Shown: positions 18,779-28,789 of the stretch, piece after piece
How positions within the stretch are numbered: position 1 is the stretch's first letter
Layout of the letters: every line of letters starts with the position of its first letter
Origin: CAWIHK01 sp963835935
Lineage (GTDB): Bacteria > Bacteroidota > Ignavibacteria > UBA10030 > CAVZMI01
NCBI GenBank assembly: GCA_963835935.1
Contig: CAWIHK010000005.1
Span: 798,559 to 862,558 of the forward strand
Direction of reading: 5' to 3'
Length of the DNA stretch: 64,000 nt
Position numbers and translations under genes: made by a program
The notes under the pieces: generated by a model
Database searches by the model: none
Told to the model about the DNA's origin: nothing
What the model saw: the letters and a program-made list of their open reading frames with translations, nothing else

Positions 18779-20926
18779 CTATTTCAACAAAATTATTTTC
18801 TTCGCTTCAGTGAATTTACCGGCTTGTAAACGATAAAAATAAATACCGCTCGGTAAACCTACCGCATTCCATTGACGCGAGTAATTTCCTGCCGGCATTT
18901 CTTCGGAGATAATTGTTGCTACTTCTCTTCCTATTATGTCAAACACTTTAAGTGACACAAACGATTTTTTGGGAATGCTAAATGAAATATTTGTGGAAGG
19001 ATTGAAGGGGTTTGGATAATTTTGAAATAGATTAAACGCTTCAGGACCTTTTTTGTTTGGAACATCTATCCCAAGAATTACACCTCCTTCTTTATAAACC
19101 GCTAAGCCGCCATAAGTCCCAATCCACTTATTCCCTGAATCGTCAATCGCAATTGAATTGATATTATTATCAGGTAAGCCCGAATTTGATATAGTATAAA
19201 CCGTCCATGTTATACCGTCAAATTTAGCAAGTCCTCCTTCACCAGTCCCAATCCATTTATCCCCTGAACCATCTATCGCTATCGATTCAATCCAGTTTTC
19301 AGGCAAGCTCGAATTGGAAGTAGTGTAAACCGTCCATGTTGTGCCGTCAAATTTAGCAAGTCCACCACTAGTCCCAATCCATTTATTCCCTGAATTATCT
19401 ATTGCTATTGAAATGACATCATTATCGGGCAAGCCTGAATTTGAAGAAGTAAAAATCGTCCATATTGTGTCATTAAATTTAGCAAGTCCTCCTTCACCAG
19501 TCCCAATCCATTTATTCCCTGAACCGTCTATCGTTATTGATTTTATATTATTTTCAGGTAAGCCCGAGTTTGAAGAAGTATAAACCTTCCATATTGTGCC
19601 ATCAAATTTAACAAGTCCTCCACCAGAGGTTCCGATCCATTTATTCCCTGAACCATCAATCGCAATTGGATTAATAATATTATAAGGTAAACCTGAATTT
19701 AAGTAGGTATAAACCGTCCAGTTTATACCGTCAAATTTAACAAGTTCGTACCCAAGCCCCATCCACTTATTTCCTGAACCATCTATCGCTATTGAATTGA
19801 CAATATAATTAGGCAAGCCCAAATTTAAGTAGGGATAAACCGTCCAGATCGTACCATTAAATTTGGCAAGTCCTCCCCCACCAGTCCCGATCCAATTATT
19901 CCCTGAACCATCTATTGCTATTGAAAGGATTTGGTTATAAGGTAAGCCTGAATTCGAAGTATTATAAACCGTCCATGTTGTGCCGTCAAAATTAACAAGT
20001 CCTTCATCATAAGTCCCAATCCATTTATTCCCTGAATTGTCTATTGATATTGATCTGATATAGTCCTCAGGCAAGTCCGAGTTTGAGGAAGTATAACGTG
20101 TCCATGTTGTTCCGTCAAATTCAGCAATACCTGCATCTAAAGTTCCAATCCACTTATTCCACGAACCATCTATTGCTATTGAAGATATATAATCATCAGA
20201 CAAGCCCGAATTTGAAGAATTATAAATCGTCCACGTTGTGCCGTCAAATTTAGCAAGTCCGATACCAGCAGTCCCAATCCACGTATTCCCTGAATTATCT
20301 ATTACTATTGAAGTAATATAGTTATTAGGAAAACCGTAAGTTAATTTAGTATAAACAGTCCACGTTGTACCATCAAATTTTACAATCAAACCACCATAAG
20401 TTCCGATCCACTTATTCCCTGAACTATCTATTGCTATTGAAATGACATCATTATCGGGCAAGCCAGAATTTGAAGTAGTATAAACCGTCCAGGTTGTATC
20501 GTCAAATTTAGCAAGTCCGCTACCAGCCGAGATCCACTTATTCCCTGAACCGTCTATCGCTATTGAATAGATATAATTGGAAGGTAAATCCGAATTTGAA
20601 GTAGTATAAATCGTCCAGTTTATATTGTCAAATTTAGCAAGCCCACAATCTTTAGTCCCAATCCATTTATTCCCTGAACCGTCTATCACTATTGATTTGA
20701 TATAGTTAGAAGGTAAGCTCGAATTACCTTTGTTGAAGAAAGTTTTTTTACCTGTTGTTTTATTAAGTTTAACCAAACCTCCTTCTGTACCTATCCAAAC
20801 ATTATCACCTTCAAGAGCGGTAGCATGAACATTATTTCCATTAGTATAATTTATCCACTCAGGATTTTTTGCATGGATAACAGAAAAAGAAATTATAAAA
20901 TACGAGAGCAATAAAAATTTTTTCAT
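18779..20926 (-). CDS. Secreted 14-blade beta-propeller repeat protein with T9SS tail
   Basis: Residues 1-20 from the ATG at 20926 are a signal peptide (MKKFLLLSYFIISFSVIHA), which is why I prefer it to a longer frame. The body is 14 tandem repeats of 42-44 residues with the core IAIDGSGNKWIGT...GLAKFDGTTWTVY...SNSGLP, the regulator-propeller (Reg_prop) blade pattern; 14 suggests two seven-bladed propellers. The last 80 residues are a T9SS sorting domain (LFQNYPNPFNPSTNISF ... KKIILLK). There is no sensor kinase part, so it is a free secreted propeller. Ligand and function are unknown; location within a glycan-use locus suggests glycan binding. Repeats are very alike at DNA level, so copy number may vary. 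Confidence 0.85.
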   Translation of the reverse strand: MKKFLLLSYFIISFSVIHAKNPEWINYTNGNNVHATALEGDNVWIGTEGGLVKLNKTTGKKTFFNKGNSSLPSNYIKSIVIDGSGNKWIGTKDCGLAKFDNINWTIYTTSNSDLPSNYIYSIAIDGSGNKWISAGSGLAKFDDTTWTVYTTSNSGLPDNDVISIAIDSSGNKWIGTYGGLIVKFDGTTWTVYTKLTYGFPNNYITSIVIDNSGNTWIGTAGIGLAKFDGTTWTIYNSSNSGLSDDYISSIAIDGSWNKWIGTLDAGIAEFDGTTWTRYTSSNSDLPEDYIRSISIDNSGNKWIGTYDEGLVNFDGTTWTVYNTSNSGLPYNQILSIAIDGSGNNWIGTGGGGLAKFNGTIWTVYPYLNLGLPNYIVNSIAIDGSGNKWMGLGYELVKFDGINWTVYTYLNSGLPYNIINPIAIDGSGNKWIGTSGGGLVKFDGTIWKVYTSSNSGLPENNIKSITIDGSGNKWIGTGEGGLAKFNDTIWTIFTSSNSGLPDNDVISIAIDNSGNKWIGTSGGLAKFDGTTWTVYTTSNSSLPENWIESIAIDGSGDKWIGTGEGGLAKFDGITWTVYTISNSGLPDNNINSIAIDDSGNKWIGTYGGLAVYKEGGVILGIDVPNKKGPEAFNLFQNYPNPFNPSTNISFSIPKKSFVSLKVFDIIGREVATIISEEMPAGNYSRQWNAVGLPSGIYFYRLQAGKFTEAKKIILLK

Positions 20927-20977
20927 ATTGTTTTTTCCGTTTAGTTGAATTGAGTTCGCCAAATATTAAAATGAATA

Positions 20978-22207
20978 TTATGGTATTCTAACCGCAAAAA
21001 ACTCCGCCGCATTTTCAGAGCTGATTTCATAATGCTCCAATGCCGCCGGTAAAAAAAATGATTCACCTTTTGAAAACTTCTGAGTTTGCTTCGATGAAGC
21101 GGTTTTCCAGCGGACTTCCAACGCCCCGTCCATTATCAAATAAACACTCGGCCGGTTTTCGGATGAAAATTTCTTTTTAATACTTCTACTTTTTTTAAAA
21201 CAGCAGACTTCAAATTCCTTAGCGGTTGTCCGGTAAATCACCTCGTCAGTTTTCTGTTCGGCATTGATGATCGGGCATTCTGAAAAATCATAGCGAATGA
21301 TATTGAGCAACGTTTCCACGTCCTTGAATTTGTTCGTCAATCCTGCGCGGATAACGTTGTCGGAATTCGCCATGCATTCTATAATATTTCCTTTGATGTA
21401 CGCATGAGGAATACCGGCATCGGTGAAAATTGCTTCGCCCGGTTTTAAATGAATAAGATTGAAAAAGAAAAATGAAAGTAAGCCGACGTCGGCGCCAAAT
21501 AATTTATATTGCTCCATAAATTGTTCTTCTTCCGGTGAACGGGATTTACTTTCGGTTAATCGCTTTTGAATTTTTATAATGCAAGAAGCAAGTAATTCTT
21601 TCTCATCTGAGCGTTGCATGATGACGGAGTATAATTTTTTTATCAGATTTTCCGTTGTCGATGGTTCATTGCTTTTCACAATTTCATCGATCAATTCCTG
21701 TCCCGCGAGTTCGCCAAGCTCCGGAAGCGACTCTAAATTCTTTTTAATCGATTGGATCGGTTGGAAGCCCGCAACAGCATCGAGCGAGTCGATTGCTATC
21801 GCAATTTCAGGTTTGTGGTTATCGTCCGGATAATTTTTCGGATCTTTCGTATGTAAAAGTCCCGCCTGCAATTTGTTTGGATGAGTCTGGATCGAAAGTG
21901 CATTCCCTGCCGATAAAACTTTGAGAAGAAATGGAAATGTACTCGAGAAATTTCGGCAGACATAATCTCCCAAACATTCCATCGGATGATTTTCAATTAT
22001 TTTATTCAGCGGAATTTTCACTCCATCGATTTCAATTTCCGATGGCGCTTTAGGATGAGCGCCGATCCAGAGCTCGGCGTAAGGAGTATCTTGTATCGGT
22101 TCTATTCCAAGAAAATTAGGAATGAACGCGGAATCGTTTTTCGTTCCCCAGTCGTAATTCTGGATTTTATTAAAGAGCTTGTATGGTTTTGGAATAAATT
22201 GTTTCAC
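20978..22207 (-). CDS. manA: Mannose-6-phosphate isomerase, class I
   Basis: Zinc enzyme interconverting mannose-6-phosphate and fructose-6-phosphate, a link between GDP-mannose/GDP-fucose precursors and glycolysis. The N-terminal motif NKIQNYDWGTKND, then ELWIGAHPKAPSEI, the zinc motif LSIQTHPNKLQAGLLH, DDNHKPEIAIAI (second metal-binding part) and IPHAYIKGNIIECMANSDNVIRAG are all classical type I signatures. The length (409) fits. The start is GTG at 22207, ten bases after GGAGG. It lies between the propeller and the esterase genes on the same strand, so it may process mannose released by the locus, or feed surface glycan synthesis. Confidence 0.95.
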   Translation of the reverse strand: MKQFIPKPYKLFNKIQNYDWGTKNDSAFIPNFLGIEPIQDTPYAELWIGAHPKAPSEIEIDGVKIPLNKIIENHPMECLGDYVCRNFSSTFPFLLKVLSAGNALSIQTHPNKLQAGLLHTKDPKNYPDDNHKPEIAIAIDSLDAVAGFQPIQSIKKNLESLPELGELAGQELIDEIVKSNEPSTTENLIKKLYSVIMQRSDEKELLASCIIKIQKRLTESKSRSPEEEQFMEQYKLFGADVGLLSFFFFNLIHLKPGEAIFTDAGIPHAYIKGNIIECMANSDNVIRAGLTNKFKDVETLLNIIRYDFSECPIINAEQKTDEVIYRTTAKEFEVCCFKKSRSIKKKFSSENRPSVYLIMDGALEVRWKTASSKQTQKFSKGESFFLPAALEHYEISSENAAEFFAVRIP

Positions 22208-22267
22208 TACAGTGAAACCTCCTTGATTTGCTCAACAGATTGTTTAAAAAAGTAACAAAACGAACAA

Positions 22268-23365
22268 CTACCAATTCATCCGTAATCTTATAACCGGGAC
22301 GATGGCATCAACCATCTTGCTCATACCGTCGATGTTTGGGTGACGATCACAACCCCAATCATTTTCTCCGAGATAACTTGGTTTGATCTCGATGAAAAAA
22401 ATATCATTATCTCTTTTTTTCTTCAATCGATCGACAACTTCTCTCACATAACTAACGCACGGTTCGGCGATCATCGGGCCGCAGACACAAAAAATTGTAA
22501 CACCACGATAAAACTGTCGAACTCTGAAAATCAAACTGTCGTACGCAACTTCGAACACATCTTTATCCGGATATGGGTGAGTAGAAAAATCATTCGTTCC
22601 GAGATTGATGACGACAGCCTGCGGAATCCAACTCGAAAAATTCCATTTAGAAGTTGAATCGAAGAAGCATACGCGATCATAAAGTGCAGGCATCGGATTT
22701 TTAGAGATTTTGTTTGAGTCGCCGAAGTTACGGACAACGCCGCGTCCTGAGTATGAAATCAGATGATAGTCGGCTTGAAGCGCACGCGCGGCGATAGATG
22801 CGTAAGACATGTTCGCGTTTTCTGTCTGGGGACTGAAATGACAAAGTGTATCACCTTCAACACCGTATGCCGAAGTGATGGAATTTCCTATAAATTCTAT
22901 TCTTCGATCCGGGCGTTTATCAGGTATAAGAAGTTTTTTTCCGTGATCCAGAACAAAACCCATGAACATTCCTTTGCCGACCAATGCTTCGGTTCGCTTT
23001 TGGATAAGAATAGTATGAGGAATAGAATCGTTTAATCCTGAAGCAATCTGAAAAAAATCTGAAGTATCGGGAGCTAGAATTCGCGGAGCATAATTATCGA
23101 TTATAAAAGCATACTCGTTTTTGTGGTCGTGCAATCGAACAGATAAACTTGTTCCTTCAAATTTTGCGCAGATGTAAACTCCTGCCCAATCATACACAAC
23201 CTTTTTCGGGTTGGAGAAATCGAATCGGCCGACAAATTGAATATTAGGATCATCGGCATCGATTATTCCCGATGGCATGAGTTCGGGCTTTGTAATAAAA
23301 AAAGAACAGGAATTTATTTGAAGGAGCAAAAAAAGTAAAACAAAAGAAAATATTGAACGCTTCAT
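22268..23365 (-). CDS. SGNH-hydrolase, CE2-like carbohydrate acetyl esterase (putative lipoprotein)
   Basis: Two-domain esterase of the CE2 type (Clostridium CE2/endoglucanase E-like): an N-terminal jelly-roll (about 40-150) and a SGNH hydrolase domain. Seen are RRIEFIGNSITSAYGVEGDT with the nucleophile Ser near 162, VINLGTNDFSTHPYP (block with Gly and Asn) and DWGCDRHPNIDGM with the Asp-His pair near 340. The leader MKRSIFSFVLLFLLLQINSC ends in Cys 20, a plausible lipoprotein site. It probably removes O-acetyl groups from plant cell wall glycans in the periplasm or at the surface. A strong hairpin separates it from the GH94 gene upstream. Confidence 0.87.
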   Translation of the reverse strand: MKRSIFSFVLLFLLLQINSCSFFITKPELMPSGIIDADDPNIQFVGRFDFSNPKKVVYDWAGVYICAKFEGTSLSVRLHDHKNEYAFIIDNYAPRILAPDTSDFFQIASGLNDSIPHTILIQKRTEALVGKGMFMGFVLDHGKKLLIPDKRPDRRIEFIGNSITSAYGVEGDTLCHFSPQTENANMSYASIAARALQADYHLISYSGRGVVRNFGDSNKISKNPMPALYDRVCFFDSTSKWNFSSWIPQAVVINLGTNDFSTHPYPDKDVFEVAYDSLIFRVRQFYRGVTIFCVCGPMIAEPCVSYVREVVDRLKKKRDNDIFFIEIKPSYLGENDWGCDRHPNIDGMSKMVDAIVPVIRLRMNW

Positions 23366-23396
23366 TAGTCTGGACTCGTATAAAAATTTTGTGTGA

Positions 23397-23440
23397 AGGT
23401 TTCCTTCCTTCAGAGTTTGCTCGGAAGGAAACCTCCGCTT
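23397..23440 (-). terminator. Strong hairpin downstream of the GH94 gene
   Basis: AGGTTTCCTTCC (23397-23408) and GGAAGGAAACCT (23423-23434) form a perfect 12-bp stem with a 14-base loop. In the leftward direction the stem is followed by TCACACAAAATTTTT, and in the rightward direction by CCGCTTTTTTA, so it may act on both strands. It sits immediately after the GH94 stop and just before the esterase start. Confidence 0.75.
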
Positions 23441-23442
23441 TT

Positions 23443-25854
23443 TTATCCCATCACAACTTTTACTTTGTACTCCTTTTTATCCTTCACCGATGGAATAACA
23501 TTTCCTTCAACTTTATTTCCATCCACAATCATTTCTTTAACGCCTTTTGAAACGTGCTTCGGATTCTCGACTTGAATTTCGTACGTCGCATTCCGGAAAA
23601 CGCGCTTTACTTTGAATCCATCCCAATTCTTCGGGATACATGGATCGATTTTCAATCCTTTGAATGTCGGCATGATTCCAAGAATATATTTAGTCGCGGC
23701 TTGATAAACCCAGCTTGCGGTTCCCGACAACCAGCTATTTCTGCCGAGTCCGAATTGAGGATGTTCATCACCCAAAATATTTTGTGCATAACAATATGGT
23801 TCTACTTCATATTCATCGATGATATCATTTTTTGCTGCAGGATTGATCTGATCGTAATATTGAAAAGCGCGGTCGCCGTTGCCGAGCATTGTTTCTGCAA
23901 TCATCACCCACGGATTTGTATGCAGGAAAATTCCGCCATTTTCTTTCGCACCGGGAGGATATGTTGTGATTCCGCCTTTGTTCGGATCGAAGCCGTTGAA
24001 TCCGGGCATACTCAGCTTCATTCCTTTGCTTGTATTGAGATGCTTGTTCAGCGATTCAAGCGCTTTGGCGGCGCGATCCGGCGGTGCAAATCCACTCAAC
24101 ACTGCCCACGATTGTGAATTGATATACATTTTGCCATGAGGATTTTTATTCGATCCGAGCGGAGTTCCATCGTAATCGAAGTACCGTACGTACCATTCTC
24201 CATCCCATGCATGTTGGTTGACGGCTTCTTTCATCTCTTCATAATATTTTTTGTACTTCTCGATCGTCACGCGATCATTCAATTGTTCCAGAATATCCAT
24301 CATCTCTTTCAATGCGAATCCGAATTGATTGGCAAGGAATAATGATTCAGCTCCGGTTTTCAAATTGACGGTATCGTTCCAATCGGCAAATCCGAGCAGC
24401 GGGAGATTGTGTTTGCCTTTATTGTTTTGCGTGAACTCGATCGCTCTTTTTAAATGCTCCAGTACGCTTCCCGATTCTTTCGATTTATTTTCCTTTTTAT
24501 CGATGTAGAAGGGAAGTTCTTTTTTCAGGAAATCGAGATTGCCGGTTTCTTTCAAATACGCACTCACGGCTAAGACAATCCACAGGTGATCGTCGCCGTA
24601 ATAATGCGGACGATCCGGAAATTCTCTTGAATCGCCTTCAGAAGCTTCCATAGTACTTGCATAAAATTGATGCATCGCGGAACCGTTAGGTTTCTGGACA
24701 GATAAAAGTTTTTCGATGAGATCAAGAGTGTCGTCCGATTTGCTGGACATGATTCCCATGACATCCTGCGAACTGTCCCTGAATCCAATGCCGCGCCCGC
24801 CGAAACCTAACTGGTACAACGACAAATCTCTCGACCAGTTCTTGGTGATAAAACATTGCCGTGCATTATGAATATTCAACATCGTGTTCATGCTTGCATT
24901 TGGAGTATCAACGACGAATTTACTCAGATGGTCATCCCAGAATAAACCGATTTCACTAAACGCTCGGTCCACTTCTTCCGCATTTCGATATTTGTTGATG
25001 CGTGGTAAAGCTTTCTGAATATTTTCTTCTTGGCCTAGTTGTAGGATAATTCTTTTTGATTCGCCCGGTTTCAGAATACCCAGATGATAAAGCAGTGCGC
25101 CGATATTGTCGCCTCTGTGGGTTTCGTAATTGCTCAGTTCTTCTTTCTGAAGACTCAACGGATTTTGCCATGTGGCATACTCGTTATCGCCGAGAAAATT
25201 AGCACGACTGCTTTCGAAAGAGGAGACCGGATAATTTGATGTAAAATAATTGACAGCCGTATCGCGTTTCATGAAAGCATATTGTATAAGAATTTTCAAT
25301 TTGTTGGTGTCGTTAAAAATTCTGCTTTGCATTGTCTGCGGGACCCAATCCGCGTTGGTGAATTGTTTCAAAGCGTCGAAGTGTGTGTATTCGACAACCG
25401 GGATTACATCGATTTCAATCGGATGGTTCGACACATTTTTTACGACGATGCTTCTGATTTCAGTCTGTCCGTCGTTCGGGACGAAGATCGTAATTTCGGA
25501 CCGGATTCCGAAAAACTCTGTCACAAATTTTGTATACAACAAACCGATATGGCATTCGAACAAATCGTATTTATCCAAAGTGGGTGTGAAGAATGGCGAA
25601 AAAATTTTGTACCGGCCATTTTCCCTGAAACGGATGTAGAGTGTTTCACCTTTCATATCCGAACCCGGCATTTGCGGAATGTATTTTGTGATTCGGTTCA
25701 GCGCCGGATCGCCTTTACAGATAAGTGCGCCACCGGTATGATCGACAAAACCGCCAAACTTCAGAGTGCCGATGTAGTTGATCCATTTGGTAGGTGTCCT
25801 GGGATTGGTGATAACATATTCTCTTTTTGAATCATCAAAAAATCCGTATTGCAT
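23443..25854 (-). CDS. GH94 phosphorylase, cellobiose phosphorylase-like
   Basis: Inverting phosphorylase of the former GT36 family, splitting a beta-linked gluco-disaccharide with phosphate to give alpha-glucose-1-phosphate in the cytoplasm; there is no signal peptide. The start QYGFFDDSKREYVITNPRTP and INYIGTLKFGGFVDHTGG are cellobiose-phosphorylase-like. Further signatures are GRGIGFRDSSQDVMG, HYYGDDHLWIVLA, LGFADWNDTVNL with the general acid Asp near 492, and NGGIFLHTNPWVMIAETMLG. The 803 residues fit the family. Substrate could also be cellobionic acid or another beta-glucoside. GAGGAG lies before the ATG. It points to a beta-glucan backbone as the polymer degraded by this locus. The gene is divergent from the LacI regulator. 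Confidence 0.9.
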   Translation of the reverse strand: MQYGFFDDSKREYVITNPRTPTKWINYIGTLKFGGFVDHTGGALICKGDPALNRITKYIPQMPGSDMKGETLYIRFRENGRYKIFSPFFTPTLDKYDLFECHIGLLYTKFVTEFFGIRSEITIFVPNDGQTEIRSIVVKNVSNHPIEIDVIPVVEYTHFDALKQFTNADWVPQTMQSRIFNDTNKLKILIQYAFMKRDTAVNYFTSNYPVSSFESSRANFLGDNEYATWQNPLSLQKEELSNYETHRGDNIGALLYHLGILKPGESKRIILQLGQEENIQKALPRINKYRNAEEVDRAFSEIGLFWDDHLSKFVVDTPNASMNTMLNIHNARQCFITKNWSRDLSLYQLGFGGRGIGFRDSSQDVMGIMSSKSDDTLDLIEKLLSVQKPNGSAMHQFYASTMEASEGDSREFPDRPHYYGDDHLWIVLAVSAYLKETGNLDFLKKELPFYIDKKENKSKESGSVLEHLKRAIEFTQNNKGKHNLPLLGFADWNDTVNLKTGAESLFLANQFGFALKEMMDILEQLNDRVTIEKYKKYYEEMKEAVNQHAWDGEWYVRYFDYDGTPLGSNKNPHGKMYINSQSWAVLSGFAPPDRAAKALESLNKHLNTSKGMKLSMPGFNGFDPNKGGITTYPPGAKENGGIFLHTNPWVMIAETMLGNGDRAFQYYDQINPAAKNDIIDEYEVEPYCYAQNILGDEHPQFGLGRNSWLSGTASWVYQAATKYILGIMPTFKGLKIDPCIPKNWDGFKVKRVFRNATYEIQVENPKHVSKGVKEMIVDGNKVEGNVIPSVKDKKEYKVKVVMG

Positions 25855-26118
25855 TGTAATTGCTCCTCTATTTTTATATTTACATTTTTAATAATCGAAG
25901 AAGGAATTATTAAATCCAACAGTAGATGAATATAAGTAAATAACTCAAAAAAAAATATATTCCACCTGCTTTCCGATTGTCATTTTTTCCATCTTTTCTC
26001 TTGAAGTTTACAACCGATTCTTGTACTTTTTAAAATGCGTGTCCTACAAAGTTTGGTGTGCCTACAGTCCATGGATGCGTTCCATAATCATTTTATTATA
26101 ATGGTGTAGTCAACGCTT

Positions 26119-27171
26119 ATGGCAAGAAGAAAAAAGAATTTATCGATTATAGATATCGCTCTAAAAGCCGGAGTTTCAATCGGAACTGTCGATCGTGTGT
26201 TGCACAATAGAGGCAGAGTTTCCGAAGAGACGAAGTCGCGCATCCAATCTTTAATCAAAAAAAATAATTACATACCGAATGTATTCGCCAGCAACCTGTC
26301 GCGTTCGAGGGAAGTTCGCTTCGGCGTAGTTTTTCCGAAACGAAACCAGGACAGTAATTATTGGATCCTTCCGATGAAGGGCATACAGAAAGCCAGCAAA
26401 GAACTCGAGACCTACAATGTTCAAATCAAATATTATCATTTCGACCGTTATTCGGAAAAGTCTTTTGAACGCGCTCTCCAGCATGCTTCGAAGGATCGGC
26501 TAGAAGGATTGCTTATAGCGCCGATTTTGAAGAATGTGGCGGAAGAGATGATTCCAAAATTCTGCTATTCACGGCCTTGTGTATTCATCGATTCCGATGT
26601 TCCGGGAATTCCACATCTATCTACAATCATTCAAGATCCGTATCGGAGCGGGATTCTTGCGGCGAACCTGATGAAGAAGATGATTGCTGAATCGGGTACA
26701 ATAGTAATCGCAGAAATTGTCCCGGGCGATTTTCATATTGATGAACGCATCCGGGGTTTTCGGGAAGGAATAGAAGAAGATCGCCGGTTTCGATTGGTTC
26801 TGTACAAAATTGAAAGTCATAAGGGTGAGAATGAATTTCGAAGTAGTTCAGAAAAGATTCTTGGCGAAAACAGCGATTTACGCGGAATATTCGTTTCAAA
26901 TGCCTGGACCCATCCGATTGCCCGTCATGTGCGGAGCCTGACCAAACCAAAAGAAATCATGATCGTAGGTTATGATCTGGTGGAAGAAAATAAAAAATGT
27001 TTGATCGATGGAGGGATCGATGTCATCATCAGTCAGCGGCCGGAGATGCAATCGTACGAAGGGATTCATTCTCTCTTTCGACATACGGTGCTTCGTGCAA
27101 GGGTAGATAAAAAAATTATGGTGCCGCTGGATGTATTGACGAAGGATAATGTGGATTATTATCAAAGTTAA
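26119..27171 (+). CDS. LacI-family transcriptional regulator
   Basis: A 350-residue regulator. Residues 8-32 form the LacI helix-turn-helix (LSIIDIALKAGVSIGTVDRVL), followed by the hinge helix region (NYIPNVFASNLSRSREVRFGVVFP) and a periplasmic-binding-protein-like sugar sensor. It stands alone between the leftward GH94 gene and the rightward pentose operon, so it could control both. A perfect TGCGTTAACGCA palindrome lies just after it, before xylB. The effector is unknown; xylose, arabinose or a catabolic intermediate are reasonable guesses. Confidence 0.92.
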   Translation: MARRKKNLSIIDIALKAGVSIGTVDRVLHNRGRVSEETKSRIQSLIKKNNYIPNVFASNLSRSREVRFGVVFPKRNQDSNYWILPMKGIQKASKELETYNVQIKYYHFDRYSEKSFERALQHASKDRLEGLLIAPILKNVAEEMIPKFCYSRPCVFIDSDVPGIPHLSTIIQDPYRSGILAANLMKKMIAESGTIVIAEIVPGDFHIDERIRGFREGIEEDRRFRLVLYKIESHKGENEFRSSSEKILGENSDLRGIFVSNAWTHPIARHVRSLTKPKEIMIVGYDLVEENKKCLIDGGIDVIISQRPEMQSYEGIHSLFRHTVLRARVDKKIMVPLDVLTKDNVDYYQS

Positions 27172-27190
27172 AAAAATATCTTGATTTTGC

Positions 27191-27208
27191 GTGTGCGTTA
27201 ACGCATAT
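27191..27208. promoter_or_regulatory. Candidate LacI-family operator upstream of xylB
   Basis: The core TGCGTTAACGCA (27194-27205) is a perfect 12-bp palindrome with a central TTAA/CG step as in LacI-family operators, set in GTGTGCGTTAACGCATAT. It lies between the regulator gene and the six-gene pentose operon, 68 bases before the xylB start. Binding by the neighbouring LacI-type protein is inference. Confidence 0.55.
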
Positions 27209-27272
27209 TATTAAGTTCGATTTTTATTTTTTTCCCATTTTTAGGTATATCTATATTGAGGTTGCACGAATT

Positions 27273-28769
27273 ATGTACACTCTTGGATATGATGTAGGAA
27301 GTTCATCGATCAAAGCTGTTCTTCTAGATCTCAAAACAGGCACTACAAAAGCCAGCGCCTTTTACCCGAAGAATGAAATGCCGATTACTGCAGTTCGCGC
27401 CGGTTGGGCAGAACAGGATCCGAACATGTGGTGGGAAAATCTCAAGCTTGCGACGGCAGAAGTTTTTGCAGAAGCAGACATCAAACGCGATCAAATTATT
27501 GCCGTTGGAATTTCTTACCAAATGCACGGACTTGTCGTCGTCGATAAAAATAAAAAAGTTCTTCGGCCTTCCATTATTTGGTGTGATAGCCGTGCAGTCG
27601 AAATTGGTAAAAAAGCTTCAAACGATTTAGGCGACGAAAAATGTCTTGGATCTTTGTTGAACTCCCCCGGAAATTTTACCGCATCAAAATTAAAATGGGT
27701 GAAAGATAATGAGCCGGCAATTTTTGACAAGATCGATAAATTTATGCTGCCGGGTGATTACATTGCTCTACGACTGACCGGCGAAACGGCAACAACAATG
27801 TCCGGCCTGTCGGAAGGAATTCTCTGGGACTTTACCGCGAATTCAGTTGCGGCATTTCTGCTTCAATATTATGGAGTGAACTCTGCTCTGGTTCCACAGC
27901 TTGTTCCGACATTCGGCGATCAAGGCCATGTCAACAAGATTGCAGCGCAAGAATTAGGTTTGCCGGAAGGAATACCAGTCGCTTACCGCGCTGGTGATCA
28001 GCCAAATAATGCACTTTCTCTGAACGTGATGGAGCCGGGTGAAATTGCTGCAACAGCCGGAACCTCCGGTGTTGTTTACGGAGTCAGTAATACACTGAAG
28101 TACGATCATGCGTCGCGAGTCAATTCCTTCGCGCATGTGAATTATAGTAAAGAGTCTCCTCGCATTGGTGTTCTTCTTTGTATTAATGGAACCGGGATTT
28201 CAAACAGCTGGATGCGGCGAACTCTTGGAATGCAATCTGTCAATTATGCTCATTTGAATGAACTTGCGAAGGGTGTTCACACCGGATCCGAAGGCATTGT
28301 CTTTATTCCTTTCGGCAATGGCGCAGAACGTATGTTGGGAAACCGCGACACAGGTGCACAAATTCAGAATATAAATTTCAATGTTCATTCGCAAGCTCAT
28401 CTCTTGCGCGCAGTTCAGGAAGGAATTGCTTGTGCGTTCAACTATGGACTTGAAATCATGCGCGAGACGGGAATTCATCCAAAACTAATGCGAGCCGGTC
28501 AGGCGAACTTATTCCTCAGTCCGATCTTTTGCAAAACACTTGCAAACGTCGCCGGCGTTACCATCGAATTGTATAATACCGACGGCGCTCAGGGCGCGGC
28601 GCGAGGGGCTGCGTTAGGTATTAAACATTTCAACTCTAGAGAAGAAATGTTTGTCGGATTGGAACGATTGGATGTCGTTGAACCAAAAGCCGATTATGCC
28701 GCGGAATATACGGAGCTATATAATCGCTGGATTGAGGCTTTGAAACGGGCTCTCTCGCATCTAAGTTAA
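27273..28769 (+). CDS. xylB: Xylulokinase
   Basis: FGGY-family kinase phosphorylating D-xylulose to xylulose-5-phosphate. Seen are the N-terminal phosphate loop LGYDVGSSSIKAVLLD, GWAEQDPNMWWENL, ISYQMHGLVVVD (the QMHG motif typical of xylulokinases), IIWCDSRAVEIG, and RAGDQPNNALSLNVMEPGE with the catalytic Asp, then GTSGVVYG. The length (498) is standard. GAGG lies ten bases before the ATG. It opens a tight operon with galM, a sodium-sugar symporter, araB, araD and an isomerase. No xylA is in the window; the isomerase at the end of the operon might supply xylulose or ribulose. Confidence 0.95.
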   Translation: MYTLGYDVGSSSIKAVLLDLKTGTTKASAFYPKNEMPITAVRAGWAEQDPNMWWENLKLATAEVFAEADIKRDQIIAVGISYQMHGLVVVDKNKKVLRPSIIWCDSRAVEIGKKASNDLGDEKCLGSLLNSPGNFTASKLKWVKDNEPAIFDKIDKFMLPGDYIALRLTGETATTMSGLSEGILWDFTANSVAAFLLQYYGVNSALVPQLVPTFGDQGHVNKIAAQELGLPEGIPVAYRAGDQPNNALSLNVMEPGEIAATAGTSGVVYGVSNTLKYDHASRVNSFAHVNYSKESPRIGVLLCINGTGISNSWMRRTLGMQSVNYAHLNELAKGVHTGSEGIVFIPFGNGAERMLGNRDTGAQIQNINFNVHSQAHLLRAVQEGIACAFNYGLEIMRETGIHPKLMRAGQANLFLSPIFCKTLANVAGVTIELYNTDGAQGAARGAALGIKHFNSREEMFVGLERLDVVEPKADYAAEYTELYNRWIEALKRALSHLS

Positions 28770-28789
28770 AGATTTTGGAGAATGCTTGT

